DNA from: Rhizobium sp. ASV8
GTDB taxonomy: Bacteria; Pseudomonadota; Alphaproteobacteria; Rhizobiales; Rhizobiaceae
Length of the DNA: 64,000 nucleotides
Reading direction: 5' to 3'
Assembly: GCF_016429255.1 (NCBI RefSeq)
Contig: NZ_JAELUG010000011.1
Location: 1 to 64,000, forward strand
Both the position numbers and the translations under genes were made by a program. The notes under the pieces were generated by a model. It saw only the letters and a program-made list of their open reading frames with translations, searched no databases and was not told where the DNA came from. Of this stretch, positions 9,167-18,034 are shown in pieces (position 1 is the first letter of the stretch; every line of letters begins with the position of its first letter).

Positions 9167-9754
9167 ATGCCGAAAGTCGGAATGGAACCGGTGCGCCGCA
9201 AGGCGCTGGTGGATGCTGCGATGCGCGTGATCGGCGATCACGGCTCGCTGACCGTTACCATGTCCGAAATCGCCAAGCAGGCCGGCGTTTCCCCTGCCCT
9301 TGCCCATCACTACTTCGGCAGCAAGGAACAGCTGCTGATCGAGACGGTCCGCGTTCACCTACAGCGCTTGCGCGACAGCGTCGTGACGGCGCTGCGGGAG
9401 GCGAAATCGCCGCGCGACAAGCTCTCCGCCGTCATCCGGGTCAGCTTCCAGGCCGATCAGTTCGCGCCAGAGACGATCGCTGCGTGGCTCGCCTTCTATG
9501 CCGAGGCGCAGCGCTCCGAAGAGACGCGGCGCTTTCTCGTCATCTATGCGCGCCGCCTGCACTCCAATCTGGTCGCCAATCTCAAGGCGTTGTGCCCGGC
9601 AGGCGATGCAGCGCGGATTGCCGAAGGTGCAGCCGCCATGATCGACGGCCTCTATATCCGCCAGAGCCTGCGCTCCGCGCCGATCAGCACCGAGGCATCC
9701 ATCGCCCTGACGGAAGACTATCTCACGACCAACCTCAATGCGTTGAAAGGCTGA
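9167..9754 (+). CDS. betI: BetI, choline-responsive TetR-family repressor
   Basis: A 195-residue TetR regulator, the normal BetI length. The N-terminal HTH reads MSEIAKQAGVSPALAHHYFGSK (about residues 32-53), split here as MSEIAKQAGV and SPALAHHYF, and the C-terminal part carries the BetI signature IRVSFQADQFAPETIAAWLAFYAEA region. It represses the bet genes and is induced by choline. It heads the betI-GST-betB-betA cluster; the GST gene starts four bases after its stop. The palindrome at 9113-9132 is the likely operator. Confidence 0.93.
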   Translation: MPKVGMEPVRRKALVDAAMRVIGDHGSLTVTMSEIAKQAGVSPALAHHYFGSKEQLLIETVRVHLQRLRDSVVTALREAKSPRDKLSAVIRVSFQADQFAPETIAAWLAFYAEAQRSEETRRFLVIYARRLHSNLVANLKALCPAGDAARIAEGAAAMIDGLYIRQSLRSAPISTEASIALTEDYLTTNLNALKG

Positions 9755-9758
9755 CGCA

Positions 9759-10400
9759 ATGTTGACCGTCTGGGGCCGCAAATCATCATCTAACGTTCAG
9801 GCGCTCATGTGGTGCATCGGCGAACTCGGCCTTGCCCATGAGCGCATCGATGCGGGCTTCAAGTATGGCATCACCGACACGCCCGAATTCCTCGCGATGA
9901 ACCCGAACGGCACCGTCCCGGTCCTGCGCGACGGGGATGATGAGCCGCTCTGGGAAACAGGCGCGATCCTGCGCTATCTCGCCACGCAATATGGCGACGA
10001 TACGTTCTGGCCCAAGGATGTGCGCCATCGCGCCCAGATCGACAAATGGACCGAATGGGCGAAGATCAACATTGCCCTGAATTTCACCGGCCCGGTGTTC
10101 TGGAATGCGGTTCGTACAGCCCCTGCCCTGCAAGACGAAAAGGCGATCAACGCGGCCGTCGCGGCGCTTGGGGCGAAGCTTGACATCGCCGAGTCGCAGC
10201 TCGGACGGCATCGCTTTCTTGCTGGCGATAGGCTGACGCTTGCCGACATACAACTCGGGCACGTTCTCTATCGCTATTTCGACATCGACATCCAGCGCCC
10301 GGTCCATCCGCGACTTGAGCGCTACTACGAAAACCTGACCGAACGGCCTGCTTTCAGAGAGCACGTCATGGTGTCCTACGAAGAATTGAGGGTTCTATAA
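9759..10400 (+). CDS. Glutathione S-transferase family protein inside the bet operon
   Basis: A 213-residue cytosolic GST. The thioredoxin-like N-terminal domain has [10 protein letters not shown] at the glutathione site, the cis-proline segment [10 protein letters not shown], and the [10 protein letters not shown] motif; the C-terminal helical domain has LTLADIQLG, the usual N-capping/hydrophobic staple region. The reaction is not known. It starts four bases after betI and its stop overlaps the betB start (TAATG), so it is translationally tied to choline catabolism. In Sinorhizobium meliloti this position holds betC, choline sulfatase; no betC is present here. Confidence 0.88.
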   Translation: MLTVWGRKSSSNVQALMWCIGELGLAHERIDAGFKYGITDTPEFLAMNPNGTVPVLRDGDDEPLWETGAILRYLATQYGDDTFWPKDVRHRAQIDKWTEWAKINIALNFTGPVFWNAVRTAPALQDEKAINAAVAALGAKLDIAESQLGRHRFLAGDRLTLADIQLGHVLYRYFDIDIQRPVHPRLERYYENLTERPAFREHVMVSYEELRVL

Positions 10401-11863
10401 TGCGCGCACAACCGAAAGCCTCGCATTTCATCGACGGGGAATATGTCGAGGACACCGACGGCACTGTCATCGAAAGCATCTATCCCGCAACCGGCGAGGT
10501 GATCGCCCGTCTGCATGCGGCAACGCCCGCGATCGTCGAGAAGGCGATTGCGGCGGCCAAGCGGGCACAGCCGGAATGGGCCGCCATGAGCCCGACAGCA
10601 CGCGGACGCATCCTGAAGCGCGCGGCCGATATCATGCGCGAGCGTAACCGCGAGCTTTCCGAACTGGAGACGCTGGATACCGGCAAGCCGATCCAGGAAA
10701 CCATCGTCGCAGACCCGACGTCGGGCGCCGACAGCTTCGAATTCTTCGGCGGCATCGCTGCAGCCGGCCTCAATGGCTCCTATATCCCGCTCGGCGGCGA
10801 CTTTGCCTATACCAAGCGCGTCCCGCTCGGCGTCTGTGTCGGCATCGGCGCATGGAACTACCCGCAGCAGATCGCCTGCTGGAAGGGCGCGCCTGCTCTC
10901 GTCGCCGGCAACGCCATGGTATTCAAGCCCTCGGAAAACACGCCGCTCGGCGCGCTGAAAATCGCCGAGATCCTCATCGAGGCTGGTCTGCCGAAGGGAC
11001 TTTACAACGTCATTCAGGGCGACCGCGAAACCGGGCCACTGCTTATCAACCATCCTGACGTTGCCAAGGTATCGCTCACCGGCTCGGTGCCGACGGGCCG
11101 CAAGGTCGCGGCTTCGGCCGCCGGCAACCTCAAGCATGTCACCATGGAACTCGGCGGCAAGTCGCCACTGATCGTGTTCGACGATGCCGATATCGACAGC
11201 GCCATCGGCGGCGCGATGCTCGGCAATTTCTATTCGACGGGCCAAGTCTGCTCGAATGGCACCCGCGTCTTCGTCTCCAGTAAGATCAAGTCCGAATTCC
11301 TGAAGCGCCTGAAGAGCCGCACCGACGCCATGCTGATCGGCGACCCGATGGACGAGGCAACGCAGATCGGCCCGATGGTCTCCTGGGCGCAGCGCGAAAA
11401 GGTGCTCGCCTACATCGAAAAGGGCAAGGCCGAAGGCGCAACGCTGCTGACGGGCGGGGGCATTCCGAACAACGTCTCCGGCGAGGGCTACTACATTCAG
11501 CCGACCGTCTTTGCCGATGTCACCGACGACATGACGATCGCCCGCGAGGAGATCTTCGGGCCGGTCATGTGCGTTCTCGACTTCGATGACGAGGCCGAGG
11601 TCATCGCCCGCGCCAACGCCACCGAGTTCGGCCTTTCCGGCGGCGTCTTCACCGCCGACCTCACCCGTGCCCATCGCGTGGTCGATCAGCTCGAAGCCGG
11701 CACGCTGTGGATCAATACCTACAATCTCTGCCCGGTCGAAATCCCCTTCGGCGGCTCCAAGCAATCCGGCTTCGGTCGCGAGAACTCGCTGGCGGCGCTG
11801 GAGCACTATTCAGAACTGAAGACCGTCTATGTCGGCATGGGGCCGGTACAGGCGCCTTACTAA
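10400..11863 (+). CDS. betB: Betaine aldehyde dehydrogenase
   Basis: A 487-residue NAD-dependent aldehyde dehydrogenase that oxidises betaine aldehyde to glycine betaine, an osmoprotectant and, in rhizobia, a carbon and nitrogen source. Catalytic residues are visible: E250 in MELGGKSP and C284 in GQVCSNGTR; the NAD site lies around [16 protein letters not shown]. Its start overlaps the GST stop by one base. BetA follows after a 163-base gap containing a palindromic repeat. Confidence 0.96.
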   Translation: MRAQPKASHFIDGEYVEDTDGTVIESIYPATGEVIARLHAATPAIVEKAIAAAKRAQPEWAAMSPTARGRILKRAADIMRERNRELSELETLDTGKPIQETIVADPTSGADSFEFFGGIAAAGLNGSYIPLGGDFAYTKRVPLGVCVGIGAWNYPQQIACWKGAPALVAGNAMVFKPSENTPLGALKIAEILIEAGLPKGLYNVIQGDRETGPLLINHPDVAKVSLTGSVPTGRKVAASAAGNLKHVTMELGGKSPLIVFDDADIDSAIGGAMLGNFYSTGQVCSNGTRVFVSSKIKSEFLKRLKSRTDAMLIGDPMDEATQIGPMVSWAQREKVLAYIEKGKAEGATLLTGGGIPNNVSGEGYYIQPTVFADVTDDMTIAREEIFGPVMCVLDFDDEAEVIARANATEFGLSGGVFTADLTRAHRVVDQLEAGTLWINTYNLCPVEIPFGGSKQSGFGRENSLAALEHYSELKTVYVGMGPVQAPY

Positions 11864-11887
11864 CGCAAGCTCAGGGCTCGCCCCCGC

Positions 11888-12000
11888 CCTTCGAGGCCGC
11901 CTGCGGCGGCACCTCAGGGTGAGGTCGAGAGTGACCAACAGCAAAGTCGGACGATGACCCGCCTCATCCTGAGGTGCCCGCCAAAGGCGGCCCTCGAAGG
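11888..12000. repeat. RIME-like inverted repeat between betB and betA
   Basis: The left arm starts CCTTCGAGGCCGCC and ends CACCTCAGGGTGAGG (11888-11924); the right arm starts CCTCATCCTGAGGTG and ends GGCGGCCCTCGAAGG (11962-12000). The arms are imperfect inverted copies about 38 bases long. This motif family, with CCTCATCCTGAGGTGC as its core, recurs between genes in many rhizobia (RIME-type elements). Its insertion inside an operon suggests a role in differential mRNA stability, which is inference. Confidence 0.75.
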
Positions 12001-12026
12001 ATCGCGGCGGCCACAGGGAGATAGAC

Positions 12027-13679
12027 ATGGAACAGGCAGATTTCGTCATCGTCGGCTCGGGTTCGGCCGGTTCCGCCATGGCTGCGCGCCTGTCGGAGGA
12101 CGGCAAGCACTCGGTTATTGTTCTGGAGTTCGGCGGCAGCGACTTCGGCCCCTTCATCCAGATGCCGGCAGCACTTGCGTGGCCGATGAGCATGGATCGC
12201 TACAATTGGGGCTATCTTTCGGAGCCAGAGCCGCAGCTCAACAACCGCCGCATCACCGCGCCACGCGGCAAGGTGATCGGTGGCTCCTCCTCGATCAACG
12301 GCATGGTTTATGTGCGCGGCCATGCGGAAGACTTCAATCGCTGGGAAGAGCTCGGCGCCCAGGGCTGGGCTTACGCCGATGTGCTGCCCTATTTCAAGCG
12401 GATGGAGCACTCGCATGGCGGCGAAGAGGGGTGGCGCGGCACCAAGGGCCCGCTGCATGTGCGCCGGGGCGATGCTCGCAACCCGCTCTTCCACGCCTTC
12501 ATCGAGGCAGGCAAGCAGGCGGGCTTCGAGGCGACGGAGGATTATAACGGCAGCAAGCAGGAAGGCTTCGGCCTGATGGAGCAGACGACGTGGATGGGCC
12601 GGCGCTGGTCCGCGGCGACAGCCTATCTCAAGCCCGCGCTCAAGCGGCCGAACGTGCAGCTCATCCGCTGCTTTGCCCGCAAGATCGTCATCGAAAACGG
12701 CCGTGCAACCGGCGTCGAAGTCGAGCGTGACGGCAAGATCGAGGTGATCAGGGCGAACCGCGAGGTGATCGTCTCCGCCTCCTCGTTCAACTCGCCGAAG
12801 CTGCTGATGCTTTCGGGCATCGGACCGGGCCAGCATCTCCGCGACATGGGGATCGAGGTCAAGGTCGACCGTCCGGGCGTCGGCGCGAACCTGCAGGACC
12901 ACATGGAATTCTATTTCCAGCAGACGAGCCTGAAGCCGGTATCGCTCTATTCCTGGCTGCCCTGGTACATGCAGGGTATCGCCGGCGCACAATGGCTGTT
13001 CTTCAAGAAGGGGCTGGGCACCTCAAACCAGTTCGAAGCCTGTGCCTTCCTGCGCTCGGCGCCGGGCGTCAAGCAGCCCGATATCCAGTACCACTTCCTG
13101 CCTGTTGCCATCAGCTACGACGGCAAGGCGGCGGCCAAGAGCCACGGCTTCCAGGTGCATGTCGGCTATAACTTGTCGAAATCGCGCGGCAACGTCACGC
13201 TGCGTTCCTCCGATCCGAAGGCCGATCCGGTGATCCGCTTCAACTATATGAGCCACCCGGAGGACTGGGAGAAGTTCCGCCATTGCGTGCGCCTAACCCG
13301 CGAAATCTTCGGGCAAAAGGCCTTCGACGATTATCGTGGCGCTGAGATCCAGCCGGGAGCAAACGTCCAGACAGACGACCAGATCGATGCGTTTCTGCGC
13401 GAACATCTGGAAAGCGCCTATCATCCCTGCGGCACCTGCAGGATGGGCTCGAAAGACGATCCGATGGCGGTGGTCGATCCCGACACCCGCGTCATCGGCG
13501 TCGACGGCCTGCGCGTTGCCGACAGCTCGATCTTCCCGCATGTCACCTACGGCAACCTGAACGGCCCCTCGATCATGACCGGCGAAAAGGCGGCCGACCA
13601 TATTCTCGGCAAGCCGAGACTGGCGCGCTCGAACCAGGAGCCCTGGGTCAATCCGCGCTGGGAAACGAGCGATCGTTGA
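12027..13679 (+). CDS. betA: Choline dehydrogenase
   Basis: A 550-residue GMC-family FAD oxidoreductase that converts choline to betaine aldehyde, feeding BetB. The N-terminal dinucleotide motif [14 protein letters not shown] is at about residues 8-21, the GMC signatures [14 protein letters not shown] and [15 protein letters not shown] follow, and HPCGTCRMG holds the active-site histidine. Expected to act at the inner membrane face, passing electrons to the respiratory chain. Last gene of the bet cluster. Confidence 0.96.
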   Translation: MEQADFVIVGSGSAGSAMAARLSEDGKHSVIVLEFGGSDFGPFIQMPAALAWPMSMDRYNWGYLSEPEPQLNNRRITAPRGKVIGGSSSINGMVYVRGHAEDFNRWEELGAQGWAYADVLPYFKRMEHSHGGEEGWRGTKGPLHVRRGDARNPLFHAFIEAGKQAGFEATEDYNGSKQEGFGLMEQTTWMGRRWSAATAYLKPALKRPNVQLIRCFARKIVIENGRATGVEVERDGKIEVIRANREVIVSASSFNSPKLLMLSGIGPGQHLRDMGIEVKVDRPGVGANLQDHMEFYFQQTSLKPVSLYSWLPWYMQGIAGAQWLFFKKGLGTSNQFEACAFLRSAPGVKQPDIQYHFLPVAISYDGKAAAKSHGFQVHVGYNLSKSRGNVTLRSSDPKADPVIRFNYMSHPEDWEKFRHCVRLTREIFGQKAFDDYRGAEIQPGANVQTDDQIDAFLREHLESAYHPCGTCRMGSKDDPMAVVDPDTRVIGVDGLRVADSSIFPHVTYGNLNGPSIMTGEKAADHILGKPRLARSNQEPWVNPRWETSDR

Positions 13680-13857
13680 GATCGGTACAGCTCATCACCT
13701 GCAGCCGGTTGACGTAGCAGCACAGTCGGCGCAAAGAGACGGCCAGCAAAGTGAAGCTCTGTAAGACAGTGTGACTATCTTAAGACGTCGTTTTTAAGCA
13801 GATTGCCCGAACAGAGTCCGCAAAGACCCGTCCATCAATCCGCCGGTCATACGTCCC

Positions 13858-15219
13858 ATGCCCCCGATCTACCGCAAGTCCAAGCTGCTTCGCCGTTCCC
13901 GCGTCATCTGGGGATCTTTCAATCTGTGGCGACCGCGCCTGGTGTTCTGGACGGGAGCTCTTGCTATCGGCGTCATCAGCGTCGGCTTTGCCAAGCTGGC
14001 CGATCTGGCGCAGCGCGCCTTTACCGGCGTAACCCAATCGGGCGAGTGGATGTGGCTGCTGCCATTGGTGCTGACACCCCTCGGCTTCGTGTTGTCGGCC
14101 TATCTCGCAGCGAGGCTGTTTCCCAATTCGCAAGGGAGCGGCATTCCGCAGGCCATCGCCGCCCGGCACCTGCATCATGACGAGGATCGCACCAAGCTGC
14201 TGTCGCTGCGGCTCGCCTTCGGCAAGATCGTGCTGACCATATTGGGACTTCTGAGCGGAGCCTCGATCGGGCGCGAAGGGCCGACGGTGCAGGTCGGCGC
14301 GTCCTTCATGCTGGCTGTCGCCCGCTTCGGCGGCATGGCGCAGGCAAAGGGGTTGATCCTTGCCGGCTCCGCCGCCGGTATCGCGGCCGCGTTCAACACG
14401 CCGCTGGCCGGTATCGTCTTTGCCATCGAAGAGATGAGCCGCACCTATGAATCCCGCGCCAATGGTCTGGTTCTGACCGCCGTCATCCTTTCCGGACTTG
14501 CCGCGCTCGGCCTTTCCGGCAGCTACAACTATTTCGGCACGGCCGATGCCGCGCCGACGATGTTTCGGGACTGGATCGTCATGCTGATCTGCGGCGTCGG
14601 CGGCGGTGCGCTCGGCGCCACTTTCAGCGGACTGGCGCTCTATGCCGGCATCCGTATCCGCCGCTGGGCGCAGCCGCAGCCGCTCAAGCGCATGCTGATC
14701 CTTGCCGGCCTCTGCGGCCTCGTCGTGGCGGCCGTCGGCGTCATCTCCGGTGGCCAGACCTTCGGCACCGGTTACGAGCAGGCTCGCGGCGCGGTCGAGG
14801 GCCACGCCCTGCCGCCGCTGTTCTTTGTCGAAAAGCTTCTCGCCAGCTTTCTGTCGATGATCTCAGGCATTCCCGGCGGCATTTTCGCGCCCTCGCTTGC
14901 CGTCGGCGCGGGCTTCGGCAGCACGGTGGGGACGCTGGTCGGCGGCGGCGTGGCGCTTGCCGCGATCCTCGGCATGGCCGGCTATTTCGCCGGCGTGGTT
15001 CAGGCGCCGATGACCGCCTTCGTCATCATCCTGGAAATGACCGGCGACCATCAGGCCGTCATTCCGATCATGGCCGTGTCTATGATCGGCTATGTCACCT
15101 CGAGACTGCTGTCGCGTGAGCCGCTTTATCATGGCCTGTCGCGTGTCTTCATCGCGGCAGCCATCCGCGCGCGGCGCGCCATGGAAAAGGAAGCCGGCGA
15201 GGAACACGCCGCCAGCTGA
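13858..15219 (+). CDS. ClC-family chloride/proton antiporter
   Basis: A 453-residue integral membrane protein. ClC signatures are present: GSGIPQ (93-98), GREGPT with the gating glutamate E140, and GIPGGIFAP. The glutamates in FAIEEMS (191-192) include the position used for proton transfer in E. coli ClcA, so an H+/Cl- exchanger is likelier than a channel. There are no C-terminal CBS domains. It is monocistronic; the 178 bases upstream show nothing recognisable. Confidence 0.92.
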   Translation: MPPIYRKSKLLRRSRVIWGSFNLWRPRLVFWTGALAIGVISVGFAKLADLAQRAFTGVTQSGEWMWLLPLVLTPLGFVLSAYLAARLFPNSQGSGIPQAIAARHLHHDEDRTKLLSLRLAFGKIVLTILGLLSGASIGREGPTVQVGASFMLAVARFGGMAQAKGLILAGSAAGIAAAFNTPLAGIVFAIEEMSRTYESRANGLVLTAVILSGLAALGLSGSYNYFGTADAAPTMFRDWIVMLICGVGGGALGATFSGLALYAGIRIRRWAQPQPLKRMLILAGLCGLVVAAVGVISGGQTFGTGYEQARGAVEGHALPPLFFVEKLLASFLSMISGIPGGIFAPSLAVGAGFGSTVGTLVGGGVALAAILGMAGYFAGVVQAPMTAFVIILEMTGDHQAVIPIMAVSMIGYVTSRLLSREPLYHGLSRVFIAAAIRARRAMEKEAGEEHAAS

Positions 15220-15281
15220 GGCCGGAATGGCTTCACGCCATTGCGAACGGACAGGCGCTCAAGACCGTTGCTCGAGATGCC

Positions 15282-15728
15282 TCAGGCCATAAGCCTTGTG
15301 ACCTCGGCGCCGTCAGTCTGAGCAACCGCATCGGCGATCGTGGTCGAGAATAACACCTTGCGGGTCGCATCCGCGACCCGGGCAAAGACATGGCGGATTT
15401 CGCAGGTCTGCTCACCATCACAATCATCACAGCGACGATAGGCGGTGAGCGACAGACAGGGCAGCGGCGCGATCGGCCCGTCGATAATACGAAGGATCTC
15501 GCCGAAGGTGATTTCTTCGGCCGGCTTGCGCAGGAGATAGCCGCCCTGCTTGCCGCGCCGACTGATCACGATACCCTGATGCTTCAGGTCGAGAAGGATC
15601 TGCTCCAGAAACTTCTTCGGGATCTTCTGCTGGGTCGCAATGTCGGAAATCATCATGGGCTCGCCTGCCCCTGACTGGGCCAGGGCAGATAGCGCCCGCA
15701 ACGCATATTTCGCTTTTTGAGTAATCAT
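15282..15728 (-). CDS. Rrf2-family transcriptional regulator
   Basis: A 148-residue Rrf2 protein: N-terminal winged helix (MITQKAKYALRALSALA) and recognition region IPKKFLEQILLDLKHQGIV. Cysteines C91, C100, C103 and C109 lie in the segment that holds [2Fe-2S] ligands in IscR and RirA, though the spacing (X8, X2, X5) differs. It is divergent from cysHDN across a 490-base region, so it is a good candidate for the regulator of sulfate assimilation. The ATG at 15728 gives the family's standard N-terminus; the seven-residue upstream extension is rejected. Confidence 0.88.
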   Translation of the reverse strand: MITQKAKYALRALSALAQSGAGEPMMISDIATQQKIPKKFLEQILLDLKHQGIVISRRGKQGGYLLRKPAEEITFGEILRIIDGPIAPLPCLSLTAYRRCDDCDGEQTCEIRHVFARVADATRKVLFSTTIADAVAQTDGAEVTRLMA

Positions 15729-16218
15729 TTCGAACCGCTTCACACACACATGCGATACGTTCGGCTGATGGATTCAGCCGGTCCGCTCCCGAACTCCTCA
15801 GCCCTCGTCCCGGGGGCAATTTCGAAGCACCCACACCCCTGGCGCAACGCCAGGAAAGATCAGCAACCCAGACTTGTTGTCATTCTTCGTCGCTATGCCC
15901 TTAGTTTAGCTTAAAATGCGCCATCACGCATCATTTTGGGCATCACTTCCGATTTCCGTTTGACAAGCTATGTGTAACTCTACTATTTCTATAGACATTA
16001 AAGCAAGCGCTTAAACATGGCTAGCCATACTGAGTGCTTCCGAAAGGCCGCTTCCGGCGGCAAAACGCCTTGGTTAACAGCCGAGGCGGTCGCTTTTCCT
16101 TATCGGCGCTGCTTCATGGAGATATTTACTCTCCATCCGCTCCCTTTCGAAATCTATTTTTCTGTCCGCCATCCGTGTGAGCTGCGATACTCCCGGCAAC
16201 ATCAGGACAGGATCCCCC
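15729..16218. other. Long intergenic region between Rrf2 gene and cysH
   Basis: About 490 bases with no credible gene. It holds a probable promoter/operator for cysH at 15960-15995 and therefore a 5' untranslated region of about 220 bases. I see no known riboswitch consensus in that leader. GCTTCCGAAAGGCCGCTTCCGGC around 16036 can fold but has no terminator T-tract. Confidence 0.5.
15960..15995 (+). promoter_or_regulatory. Candidate cysH promoter with overlapping Rrf2 operator
   Basis: TTGACA at 15960-15965 is followed 17-18 bases later by an AT-rich -10-like element. TCTA (15979-15982) and TAGA (15992-15995) form an inverted repeat with a 9-base spacer overlapping that -10. Rrf2 proteins commonly bind such short dyads over promoters. 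Assignment to the neighbouring Rrf2 regulator is inference. Confidence 0.45.
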
Positions 16219-16953
16219 ATGACTGCCATTACCTCAATTGAAGATGCAGCGACGCTGAACAGCCAGCTGGCATCGCTCGATCTCGCAGGTCGTCTGTCTC
16301 TCGTGGCCGGCCTCGGCGGCCGTGCCGTCTTCACGACGTCGCTCGGCATAGAAGATCAGGTGATCACGGCCGAGATCGGCAACCACCGCCTGCCGATCGA
16401 AGTCGCGACCCTGCAGACCGGCCGGCTCTTTCCAGAAACGCTTGCCCTGATCGACGAAACGGAAAGCCAGTACGACATCGATATTGTCCGCTATGAGCCG
16501 GAACAGGCCGATGTCGATGCCTATGCGGAAAAATACGGTCTGAACGGTTTCTATGAAAGCGTCGAAGCCAGGCATGCCTGTTGTGGTGTGCGCAAGCTTA
16601 AGCCGCTTGCGCGTGCGCTGTCCGGCGCCAGCATCTGGATCACCGGCCTGCGTCGCGGCCAGTCCGCCAATCGCGCCGATACGCCGTTCGCCGAGTTCGA
16701 TCCCGAGCGCAACCTGATCAAGATCAATCCGCTTGCCGACTGGGACATCGATGTCGTGAGTGCTTATGTCGCAGACAACGGCGTTCCGACAAACGCGCTG
16801 CACGCACGCGGCTATCCCTCGATCGGATGCGAGCCCTGCACCCGCGCGATCAAGCCCGGCGAGCCGGAGCGCGCCGGCCGCTGGTGGTGGGAAAACGACG
16901 AGAAACGCGAATGCGGCCTGCATGTCCACGAAGAGGCCGCAGCAGCACAATGA
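16219..16953 (+). CDS. cysH: Assimilatory adenylylsulfate (APS) reductase
   Basis: A 244-residue enzyme reducing activated sulfate to sulfite with thioredoxin electrons. The [4Fe-4S] ligand pairs C121-C122 and C204-x-x-C207 (CEPC) are present, which marks the APS-using type rather than the PAPS-using enteric enzyme; the catalytic cysteine C232 is in ECGLH. This agrees with the absence of an APS kinase domain in the downstream cysN. ATG 16219 was chosen because it gives the usual N-terminus. The stop overlaps an ATG opening a 46-codon frame before cysD. Confidence 0.95.
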   Translation: MTAITSIEDAATLNSQLASLDLAGRLSLVAGLGGRAVFTTSLGIEDQVITAEIGNHRLPIEVATLQTGRLFPETLALIDETESQYDIDIVRYEPEQADVDAYAEKYGLNGFYESVEARHACCGVRKLKPLARALSGASIWITGLRRGQSANRADTPFAEFDPERNLIKINPLADWDIDVVSAYVADNGVPTNALHARGYPSIGCEPCTRAIKPGEPERAGRWWWENDEKRECGLHVHEEAAAAQ

Positions 16954-17079
16954 AACACCCGCTGGCCTCCGATCTCGACCCGAAGCGCGTTTCCTCGCCG
17001 CCGGTCGATCGGGAGCCAAAGCATAGATTCCTTCCGGCCAGCCTCCCGGCCGGGGCACTTGAAAGTTCTGGAGTTATAA

Positions 17080-18033
17080 ATGCCCGATAGCCGTCCGGAT
17101 ACGGAACTCTCCAATCCACAAAGCATCAAGCCACCGCTCGACCCGCATTTGAAGGCGCTGGAAAACGAAGCCATCCATATCTTCCGCGAGGTCGCGGCCG
17201 AATTCGAGCGTCCGGTCATGCTCTATTCGATCGGCAAGGATTCGTCGGTGCTGCTGCATCTGGCACGCAAGGCCTTTTATCCCGGCCGCGTCCCCTTCCC
17301 GCTCCTGCACGTGAACACCGGCTGGAAATTCGCCGAGATGATCACCTTCCGCGACGAGATCGTGAAGAAGTACGATCTCGATCTGATCGAGCACATCAAT
17401 CCGCGCGGCAAGGCTGAAAATATCACGCCCTTCACTTACGGTTCGGCTCGCTACACCGACATCATGAAGACGGAAGCGCTGCGCCACGCACTCGATGCCG
17501 GTCAGTTCGATGCGGCTTTCGGCGGCGCTCGCCGTGACGAGGAAGCGTCCCGTGCCAAGGAACGCATCTACTCCTTCCGCACGCCCGACCATCGCTGGGA
17601 CCCGCGCAACCAACGCCCGGAACTCTGGAACGTCTACAATGGCCAGATCCGCAAGGGCGAGAGCGTTCGCGTCTTTCCGCTGTCCAACTGGACCGAAGTC
17701 GATATCTGGCGCTACATCCAGGCTGAAGAGATCCCCATCGTGCCGCTTTATTTCGCCGCCAAGCGCCCGGTTGTCGAGCGCGACGGCATGATGATCATGG
17801 CGGCCGACCCACGGCTGGAATTGCTGCCGGATGAAGTCAAGCGCGAGGAGCTGATCCGCTTCCGCACGCTCGGATGCTTCCCGCTGACCGGCGCCATCCG
17901 CTCCACCGCCACGACCCTTGAAGAAATCATTGCAGAGCTGGAAATCGCCACGGTTTCCGAACGGCAGGGCCGCGCCATCGACCGCGACCAGTCCGGCTCC
18001 ATGGAAAAGAAGAAGCGCGAAGGATATTTCTGA
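17080..18033 (+). CDS. cysD: Sulfate adenylyltransferase subunit 2
   Basis: A 317-residue PAPS-reductase-like ATP pyrophosphatase that adenylates sulfate to APS with the GTPase CysN. The PP-loop reads [14 protein letters not shown] (about residues 49-62) and [15 protein letters not shown] lies in the middle; the C-terminus ends [10 protein letters not shown], typical of CysD. GGAG lies about seven bases before ATG 17080. CysN starts two bases after the stop, so the two subunits are co-translated. Confidence 0.97.
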   Translation: MPDSRPDTELSNPQSIKPPLDPHLKALENEAIHIFREVAAEFERPVMLYSIGKDSSVLLHLARKAFYPGRVPFPLLHVNTGWKFAEMITFRDEIVKKYDLDLIEHINPRGKAENITPFTYGSARYTDIMKTEALRHALDAGQFDAAFGGARRDEEASRAKERIYSFRTPDHRWDPRNQRPELWNVYNGQIRKGESVRVFPLSNWTEVDIWRYIQAEEIPIVPLYFAAKRPVVERDGMMIMAADPRLELLPDEVKREELIRFRTLGCFPLTGAIRSTATTLEEIIAELEIATVSERQGRAIDRDQSGSMEKKKREGYF

Positions 18034-18034
18034 G

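Noticed and set aside
10376-11806. 476-codon frame opposite betB
   Set aside because: Antisense shadow of betB, with no family likeness.
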